Below are positions 1-64,000 of a stretch of 64,000 nucleotides of DNA, one piece after another (the stretch's first letter is position 1; each line of letters begins with the position of its first letter). The stretch comes from Colius striatus (lineage: Eukaryota > Chordata > Aves > Coliiformes > Coliidae): positions 2,835,853 to 2,899,852 of the forward strand of contig NC_084768.1 in NCBI RefSeq assembly GCF_028858725.1, written 5' to 3'. The notes below the pieces were generated by a model. The model was not told the origin of the DNA, ran no database searches, and saw only the letters and a list, made by a program, of their open reading frames with translations. The position numbers were made by a program, and so were the translations under genes.

Positions 1-2
1 AA

Positions 3-155
3 ATGTTAAATTCTGTGCAGCACAGGTCAGCTTTTAAATTGGATGGCTTTAAGCTCTTCTCTGTTGAGGAAATGCTCGCCTACAAAGATGTAGAAGACAT
101 GTTGAAGTTTAGGAAGCAAATTTATGATGAAATCCATCTACAAAGACAAGTGTGA
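3..155 (+). CDS. FPGT: 3' end of last coding exon, probably FPGT (fucose-1-phosphate guanylyltransferase), partial
   Basis: An open frame enters from the left edge and runs 50 codons to TGA at 153-155. The visible C-terminus contains FKLDGFKLFSVEEML, then YKDVEDMLKFRKQIYDEI and a basic end (HLQRQV). FPGT makes GDP-fucose from fucose-1-phosphate and GTP in the cytosolic fucose salvage pathway. The assignment rests mainly on gene order: in vertebrates FPGT lies directly upstream of TNNI3K on the same strand, and here TNNI3K starts 6.9 kb downstream. The 'V-E-D-M-L-x-F-R-x-Q-I-Y-x-E-I' ending looks like a real, conserved C-terminus. The catalytic part is outside the window, so function cannot be read from this piece. 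Confidence 0.62.
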   Translation: MLNSVQHRSAFKLDGFKLFSVEEMLAYKDVEDMLKFRKQIYDEIHLQRQV

Positions 156-1315
156 TTTGTAAATTGAACAGTACTTGAACAAATTTCCTGGTTCCATTTG
201 TGGATGATTTGTTGCTTCCCAGCTTGTAAAGATCCTAAGGAAAAAGTACACAGACCTCTGATTTCATTCAAGTGAAAATAATGAAATTGCATTAACAATG
301 TTGTTGTAGCACAACATTAATAATGCAGCAAAAGCAGATAAACTGTTCTTTTGATGAAAGAAATAATGAAATAACTTCAGGTCTCTGGAAGCACTAATTG
401 GTGACTTTTCTTAGGCTGCACATTATGTTTCGTAGTCTTTGTCAGTGAGAATGTGATACAGAAAAAAATCATTAGAAATTTGACTAAAAACTGCTTTAAA
501 AGTCTTCAAGGCAGAACATTAGCTCCAGCAACAACGTGGAATGATGTGACAATAACACACGTTTCTCTCCTTCCCTGCTGCCTTTTTACAGTAGCGTTAC
601 AAATAGGTAAATTTATTAAACTTCCTTTTTAAATCCAGACCTCCCGTGTTAAGCATTAATAATTTTCTTCCTTTTTAGCTCTTAAAGTATGTGACTGAGT
701 TGAAAATCTCGTGGCTAAACACTTCAGTGAGAAGCTAGAAATGCTTTTTAAACCTTTGAATAAAGGCCTAAGAATAACTGTTTTTGCAAACCTGTGAAGC
801 ACGTAATGGCCAGTCTCGTGTCGCGGTTCTTGAGAGCGTGGCAATGAATTGCCCTGTTAGCAAATGAGACATTTAAATCTTGAGGCAAAGAACTTAAACA
901 AACTGTTCTAATGGAATAAGCATAGATTTGATTTACTAAGTAAGAAATATTAAGACTGCTTGAAGTCTTTATGCCACTCCATGCTTTCCCTTTACACTAA
1001 ATATTGTTGGGTGAAGTTTTAGAAAGTGGGTTTTGGTCAACATGAGGCATAGGTGATGTCAGCTTAATGAATTTATTCCTCAGGTGTTGAAACATTTGTG
1101 TTTGTATTCTTGTTCATTTTTAAAATATAGTCAAGTTTAATGTAATATTTTAAGAAAATCCCATTTTTATTATGTTTTTTTTAAATGCAGAGCTCTATTA
1201 TGATTATTCTCTATGTTCTTATGTCATACATGGTGTTGTGTGTGCATGTTTGAACATTCTGTAAATGCATTCTTGGACTCCATGCTTAGAAATAAACAGT
1301 CCTCTGTAAAATCTT
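156..1315 (+). other. FPGT: 3' UTR of the FPGT-like gene
   Basis: This AT-rich sequence follows the stop codon and has no credible reading frame. It ends shortly after a canonical AATAAA at 1291-1296. A GT-rich stretch lies just upstream (about 1230-1250) and GT-containing sequence lies downstream (about 1347-1357). The cleavage point near 1310-1315 is inferred. Confidence 0.5.
1291..1296 (+). terminator. FPGT: AATAAA polyadenylation signal
   Basis: Canonical hexamer 1.14 kb after the FPGT-like stop codon, on the same strand. It is the best-placed signal before the CR1 insertion at 1503. Confidence 0.55.
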
Positions 1316-1502
1316 CGACTAACTTCCATTAAGCCACAGGAAGCGTATGTGTGGCCATTCAGTTTCTAATGTGTCCATAATCTTTTGTGGTCTTTCTTAC
1401 TTCACAATGATAATTTAGTTGATAGTACAAGATTTGAACGTTTATTGAAATAGAGAAAATGGACTGTGACACAGACAATATTAGTGCCTGAAGCTGGATA
1501 AT

Positions 1503-2527
1503 CATAGAATCACAGAATGGTAGGGGTTGGAAGGGACCTTTAGAGATCATCCAGTCCAACCCCCCCTGCAGAAGCAGGGTCACCTAGATCAGGTCACATA
1601 GGAACATGTCCAGGTGGGTCTTGAAGCCTTCCAAGGAAGGAGCCTCCACAACCCCTCTGGGCAGCCTGTGCCAGGGCTCCGTCAGTCTCACAGAGAAATA
1701 GATTGTTGTTATGTTTAAGTGGAACTTTTTGTGTTCCAGCTTCATCCCGTCACCCCTTGTCCTGTTGCTGGCTACTTTAGAAAAAAGGGATGTCCAAACC
1801 TCCTGACACCCACCCTTTAGATATTGATAAATGTTAATAAGATCCCCCCTCAGTCTCCTCTTCTCCAGACTAAACAGCCCCAGTTCCCACAGCCTTTCCT
1901 CATACGAAAGATGTTCCAGCCCCCTGAGCATCTTGGTGGCCCATAAGTTCCCTTTCCCTCTTGAGCTGAGGAGCCCAGAACTGGACACAGAACTCCCGAT
2001 GAGGCCCCACCAGGGCAGAGTAGAGGGGGAGAAGAACCTCCCTTGACCTGCTGCCAACACTGCTTGATGCCCCCAGGCTGCCATTGGCTTCTTGGTCACG
2101 AGGGCACATTGCTGGCTCATATTTAGTTTATTATTAATCAGGACTCCCAGGTCTCTCTCTGCAGAGCTGCTCTTCAGCAGGTCACCCCCAGCCTGTCCTG
2201 GTGCAGGGGGTTGTTTCTTCCCAGATGCAGGACTCTGCCCTTGTCCTTGTTGTACCTCAGGAGGTTCCTCTCTGCCCAACTCTCCAGCCGGTCGAGATCC
2301 CGCTGAATGGCAGCACAGCCTCTGGGGAATCAGCCAGTGCTCCCAGTTTGGTGCCAGCAGGGAACTTGCTGAGGGTACATTCTGTCCTCTCATCCAGGTC
2401 ATTGATGAAGATGTTGAATAAGACTGGCCCCAGAACCCGTCCCTGTGGAACTCCACTGGCCACAGGCCTCCAACTCGACTCTGTGCAATGGTATTGGCAA
2501 TCCAGGCATCCATCTGCCAAGGGCTGG
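1503..2527 (-). mobile_element. CR1 LINE, 5'-truncated copy (~1.0 kb)
   Basis: Read on the minus strand, the element ends in the CR1 3' terminus (GGTCCCTTCCAACCCC, then an ATTCTATGAT tail at 1503). Its 5' part encodes a remnant of the reverse transcriptase, with the motif [20 protein letters not shown] near 2400-2460. Frames are broken by stops and frameshifts, so it is a dead copy. It sits about 190 bp past the FPGT polyadenylation site. Confidence 0.93.
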
Positions 2528-5500
2528 TGAAATGTAAGTATTCAAATACAGCTCCACTCCATTTCAGTACATTTTGTTGAAGGGATGAGACGTATTTTTC
2601 TGCAGCCTTTTTTGTGAGTTTTAAATGCTGAAACATGGCTTTACCCTGTCAAGCTACAGAAAGTAGCTAGTTTTGTTGATATTTTTTTCCCCTCTGTCAG
2701 CTTCAGATGAAAATCTGAAAGCCTGGAATGAATAACCTATTCGATTAAAGTCACTGGGAGTTTTGCTTTTGATTTAGACAGGGGCCAGGATTCTGCCCCT
2801 GGCAATCATGTTACTGGAGCAAAGGTTTCTAGAGTCCACCAGGGATAGGAGTCTATGAAGAAGGACAAGAACTGCAGAGCTCTTGTTGAGTATCCCGGCA
2901 GCAAGTGGTAAAACCCTGCATATGCCTGCCAAGCCTTTGCTGACTTTCACCTTGCTTTGTGGCTTGTTGAGTTCTCCTAGGTGTTGAGTGAAGGCAGAGA
3001 AGGCACTGGACCTGCAGTGCACAGGAGCAGTTGCAGTGACAACAGTCACTCTGTAGTGGATGTAACGTCATTTGTGGGTTAAGAGAACGATATTTCTGTC
3101 AAAAGGAGAGATGAAAGATAAGTATTTGTATGTATCCTCGGTGACACGTTTTTTAAGTGATGTCTTTATTTAGGCATGAGATTACATATTGCAGCTGTTT
3201 ACAAAGATTGTGAGTTTTAGCTAGAAGGAATTCTAGTCCTTACAAGGTTCATGTTGCAGTCTGGTCAAATCTGATTAAAATCAAAAAGAGTTCAGAGTGA
3301 ACACTCCTTGACAACAGTAGTCACATTGGTTGTACACACTACGTGTATGTATTTTATTCATATTGCATTTTACAAACTTGAGGTGATTCCTTTTTAACAG
3401 GCTGCTTGTTAAGGTGGATGACAACCATTTTCTCATGCAGCCAGCTGGGATAAACTAGTCCTAGGGAAACAGAGAGACTTACGAAAGGACACATGGTAAA
3501 ACTTAACAGCAAGATGCTAGTAGTTATGGGGTTGTTGGTTTCTAGTACTAGGTTCTGAAAACAAGACTACTGCAGCATCCTGACCCAATGATTTTCCTCC
3601 AGGCTTGAGTGAGAAAAGATGCAATGCAGAAAATGTCGGTCAGGCGGGACCTTGTAAGAACGGGAGGCATCTGTTGATGTTTAGATTTTGATTAATATTT
3701 ATTGAGTTTCCCAGATGAATGCAGCTTTCATACAGGCCTTTAGGTCATTGCCTGGCTCCATCTATCCTGAGATGCAGTGCAGGCTGGTACAGTCTCAAGT
3801 AAAGCCAGGATGAGTGTTTAATGATTTTATTCATGTCAGCTTTCTTTATTTAATTAGTTTTGCTGTGTAGAGCAATAATAGGGCTTATAATGAACATCAT
3901 CTTAATGGTTTCCCTGAATGCTTTGAGAGCATGTTATAATGAACAGCTTTAGCCATACTGTGTATATTAGACTATGAAATTTGAGAGAGGAGGATTATTT
4001 CAGTAACCTTTTAGGCAGGAAATTGAAATCTGAGAAATTGGGCACTTAAAAAAAGAACACAAGGAAAGGCAGCTTAAATACAAATGAGCAGCTGAAAGGT
4101 GTCTGTGCCAGAAGGCTTTAGGGAACTGACAAAGAAAGTAAGCTCCAACAATCATTTGGATCTGCATAGAGACGTTCCCAACTTAGATGGACAGTTTGGC
4201 TGTCCTGGAGCTCAGCGGTTGGTTCCAGCCTCTTCTCATTCCTAAATCTCACGCAACAGCTTCATTTCCTCCTCTCTGCACACGTGGAAAATTAATCCCT
4301 GTGCAAATGCCACTGTAGTATCGAGGGAACAAAAATAGCAGTACTGTTCTTCTGTACATGTCTTTTAATCCAGAGCCACAGCGAAGCCACTGTAAACACC
4401 CTCTTCCTTATAGGGGCTACAGAATTCCTTGTGCTTTCTTTTCATAAAAATGCTTTTTCTTTTCACTCCATTTTCTTTAACTTACCTTGATGTCACCAGA
4501 ATGGCACTGTAATGTGTAGGAGCAACTTAGAGCCTCTTGAAGTAAATGGTAGATCTGGATATGTTGTAATTAATTTGAAGTAAAGATCATTTCAAAAGAC
4601 TTAATCCTGTAAAGCCTAACTGTGAAGGACATTTCAAACCAGAAATGGCAAACGAACTTTTCACATCTCTTGTACGATTGGGCACGACAGCTGCACATTC
4701 CAAACAAAAAACCACAATAAAACTTCTAAGAAATTAATCACATGTATGCAGCTCAGTATTCTGTAAATATTATATCTGAGGACTTTACTCAAAAACATCA
4801 CTCTTGACATTTTAATGCTACTTGTATAGAAGTTAATTAGAACTGGCCTAACAGTGCTCAGTGCAGCTATTCCTTTCTTTGTTTGCAAATGGTCTGCAAG
4901 CAGTTATCATTAATTTTCGTCTTCCCCTCCTGCCCTAGTTTCAATTATTCTGCAGCTGCTTCACTCAGCCTATGATGTGAATGCTTCAAGAATTCACCTG
5001 AACATTTCATTCACGGTGAACAAATCTGTTGACTTTACTGACTGACCAGGTGATCCTCCTGTGTGGCAGTTTCCAGTGATCTTCTCTGAGTGTCCATGTG
5101 AATGAATTTTCACTCAGACAAATTTTTGCAAAGAATAAATTAAAATACAGTTTAGAGACTGTTTTTTTGTATATTTCCATAAAGTTAATGATACTGGAAT
5201 ATAAATAATGTGCAAGGGATTTAGCTGTTTGAAAGCAAATCATTTTATCTCCATCTCATCGTGGAAGAAAAGTTGAAGAAAAATAAACAGTATTCAGCTA
5301 GTAAAAGCAGTGGGAGAGGAGATACCCATCTAGGTGCTGCACTTCCAGCTCTCCCAGTTGCCTGGCAACTAGCTGTGTAGGATCAGTCACCAGGCTGGTG
5401 TCTTTTTGCAAATATTTGGTGAATATCACGGGGCATGTTGTCAAAGCAGTTCAAAGTCTTCTGAAATACATCCTTGGTCTTATCTGTAAATCAGTGCAAA

Positions 5501-6900
5501 TAAATGGATGAGCTTGTGCTGCATCAGGAACCATCACAGGAGTGCAAGTTTGTTTACAATGGGATACAGCATGTTGAAAATTTTATATATGTGCATTATA
5601 TTTACATACCTTCTTTCCTGAAATCCTTCACTGAGAAAACTACACATTTATGTACAGGACAGCTGCCAAGGTAAATCAGCACACTTCAGATATATAAATA
5701 TATATGTTTATACGCTTATAAATGTATGTATACTTCCCCCAAAAGATAGCAATAATAAAGGAGGAAAAGAGACACAAACAGAAACCAGCATAAATCCCAT
5801 AATTGCCTGGGACAATATGTGTAAAGTGGTCCCATTTGATAGAAAACACAAGTAAATGGGTATGAAAAGTACAGACAATAGATGACTGGCTCTGTGCTAA
5901 CCAGAGCACATTCGCTATGTGCAAGTGAAAAGCAGCGTTATTTTGCTACTAACCAGTCTTTCACAGTTCCTAAGCACAGACTCTTGCATCTTTGCACACC
6001 AGCTAGATTAATTTTATCATGGTTTGTTTGCATGTACATGTATACACACAAGCCCAGTTTGCTCAGTCCCTCTTTGCTAGCCTGATCATTGGGGGGTTGC
6101 TACGTTACTGCAGTGCTGGGTCCAGGATAAAATGCTAACAAACAGAACAAATCAGATTGAGCACAGGATCTAGCTACGTATCTGTGTAGCTCCAGGTCCT
6201 CATTTAGATATAGTCTGCTTGGAATATGGACAAAGTGGCTCGATTGTGTCCTCATTCATTTATGGAGAACATTCATTCATTCCTGCAGCAGGAGCAGCAG
6301 CAGAACAGCCTCAAGAGTGTCTTCCTTTCTTTGCAAGTCTGTAAGCAGAGACCAGCTCTGCATCTTCCTGATCACATCCTTTGTGAGCAGGCTGATTGCA
6401 GCTGTAGCCGGCTGAGCTGCTGTGGCCTGTTTTGCAAAGAGGGTGAATTCCTTTTTTGGTGCTTTATGTGCCCACAGAAGAGCACAAACTAAACATGCTG
6501 AGCTCCAAACAGCCATCTGACTTCCTAGTCTGATTCAGGGAAGGCATAACAGCATGCACAAATACCATCAAATCACAAAAAGTCATCACTTTCTGACACA
6601 ACAGAAATTGCACTTTGGAACTAAGATGTCCAGATACTCCAAAGCCATGCTCTACAAATGCTGAGATCATCTCTGGCCTCTCCAAACCAGGGACTCCCAT
6701 CACTCCTTGAGTATCTTGAAAGTGTGCCTGAAAATCAGCTTCTTAAGTTCATTTTTCTTCACAAAAATGGTAGCAAGTTGCCAAATGACTCTCTTCTCAC
6801 CCGTTTTAGGTACTGAACAGATGAAAGCAACTGAAATAGATGTAAATAGACATTAGATTGATGAAGTAGACAGTACATTTTTAAGGAAGCTGATTAAGTA
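2528..6900. other. Intergenic DNA between FPGT and TNNI3K
   Basis: No exon-like frame or known repeat was recognised, apart from an AT-rich stretch at 5687-5735 and the X-box at 5357. Short open frames here are scattered over all six frames and have no conserved motif. Confidence 0.5.
5357..5369. promoter_or_regulatory. Perfect RFX-type X-box palindrome
   Basis: GTTGCCTGGCAAC is two inverted GTTGCC/GGCAAC half-sites sharing a short centre, the consensus bound by RFX transcription factors. It is 1.74 kb upstream of the TNNI3K start codon. Whether it is used is unknown; a perfect 13-bp match can also occur by chance. Confidence 0.4.
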
Positions 6901-6961
6901 CCTGTATTATTTTTTTATGGCTGGCAGCAGAGACTGTTTGCTCTGTGTCATTGTTGCATGA

Positions 6962-6968
6962 CATTCCA
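6962..6968 (+). promoter_or_regulatory. M-CAT-like (TEAD) site upstream of TNNI3K
   Basis: CATTCCA matches the TEAD/M-CAT core (CATTCC-A/T), common in cardiac and striated-muscle promoters. It is 14 bp from the MEF2-like site and about 130 bp before the start codon. The site is seen; its use is inferred. Confidence 0.35.
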
Positions 6969-6981
6969 TTTGGCACAGAGT

Positions 6982-6991
6982 TTATTTTTAG
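6982..6991 (+). promoter_or_regulatory. MEF2-like site upstream of TNNI3K
   Basis: TTATTTTTAG fits the full MEF2 consensus YTAWWWWTAR and lies 106 bp before the start codon. MEF2 control would fit the heart-restricted expression known for TNNI3K. It could instead lie in the 5' UTR, because the transcription start cannot be read from the sequence. Confidence 0.42.
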
Positions 6992-7096
6992 CCAGAGACT
7001 ATCAAAAGTATTTTTCAGTAGGACTGTCACTGCTCTTGAACGAGGAATCATATTACTGCAAGAACTTTGCTGAAACAAAGAAGATATATTGGACAA

Positions 7097-63683
<56,587 letters not shown>

Positions 63684-63706
<23 letters not shown>

Positions 63707-64000
63707 GTGCGGTACAGCAGCGCCTATGCGGGATGGGCTCACAGTGAGGGTACAGCAGCGCCTATGCGGGATGGGCTCACAGTGCAGTACAGCAGCACCT
63801 ATGCGGGATGGGCTCACAGGTGCAGTACAGCAGCACCTATGCGGGATGGGCTCACAGTGAGGGTACAGCAGCGCCTATGCGGGATGGGCTCACAGTGCGG
63901 TACAGCAGCGCCTATGCGGGATGGGCTCACAGTGCAGTACAGCAGCACCTATGCGGGATGGGCTCACAGGTGCAGTACAGCAGCACCTATGCGGGATGGG
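63684..64000 (+). repeat. 37/38-bp minisatellite overlapping the end of TNNI3K exon 23
   Basis: Eight full units and a partial ninth run to the window edge. The unit is GCCTATGCGGGATGGGCTCA, then CAG(G)TGC(G/A)GTACAGCAGC. Unit starts: 63684, 63722, 63760, 63797, 63835, 63873, 63910, 63947, 63985; lengths 38, 38, 37, 38, 38, 37, 37, 38. Variants alternate GTGCGG, TGAGGG, TGCAG and GGTGCAG. Because 37 and 38 are not multiples of 3, reading straight through hits a stop at 63858-63860. Confidence 0.96.

Noticed and set aside
1584..2636. A 350-codon minus-strand open frame
   Set aside because: It is the CR1 3' region, containing decayed CR1 ORF2 sequence ([20 protein letters not shown]); a transposon remnant, not a host gene.
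63707..63860. Continuation of the exon 23 frame through the 38-bp repeats to a stop at 63860
   Set aside because: It follows a frame that shifts with every unit, giving unrelated peptides ([20 protein letters not shown]). A donor at 63707 is more likely, though exon extension is not fully excluded.

Overview
This is nuclear DNA from a bird. It contains nine or more CR1 LINE fragments with the typical avian CR1 3' end (a short ATTCTATGA-type tail), vertebrate GT-AG introns, and one large multi-exon gene whose protein closely matches mammalian TNNI3K (cardiac troponin I-interacting kinase). There are no bacterial operons, CRISPR arrays or complete proviruses. I cannot place the species below 'bird'.

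Layout. Positions 3-155 are the last 50 codons and stop of a plus-strand gene, most likely FPGT, followed by a 3' UTR with AATAAA at 1291. Positions 1316-7096 are intergenic and hold a 1-kb CR1 copy (minus strand), a perfect RFX-type X-box, and, just before the TNNI3K start codon, MEF2-like and M-CAT-like sites. TNNI3K starts at ATG 7097. I resolved 23 coding exons, phase-consistent at every junction, out to a probable donor at 63707; the last ~50 residues lie beyond the window. Exons 1-13 encode the N-terminal coiled segment, the ankyrin repeats and the linker. Exons 14-22 encode a TKL-type kinase domain (GSGSFGKV, K490, E509, gatekeeper T539, HRDLN, DFG at 606-608, APE). Exon 23 opens the Ser-rich C-terminal tail. 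Exons 1-22 give exactly 727 codons, which puts K490, G526 and T539 at the residue numbers I recall for human TNNI3K.

Introns 5, 17, 20 and 21 are long (3.4-10.8 kb), while introns 8, 14 and 15 are about 85-102 bp. CR1 copies lie in introns 4, 5, 17 and 21. I see none between about 22.4 and 36.9 kb, where exons 6-17 sit.

The least ordinary parts are near the 3' end. (i) Intron 21 contains two phase-compatible, exon-like open segments on the minus strand (55057-54914 and 54273-53746) with good splice signals, a stop and an ATTAAA signal. By synteny they are candidate 3' exons of LRRC53, but the frame is broken once, at a T7 homopolymer. (ii) Intron 22 carries a 1.3-kb minisatellite of 32 exact-register 40-bp units with a 6-unit (240-bp) higher-order pattern. 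(iii) A second, 37/38-bp minisatellite starts inside the end of TNNI3K exon 23 and runs off the window, so the exon's coding end and splice donor are themselves the repeated sequence. I found no evidence of a wholly new biological system; these three items most deserve a second look.
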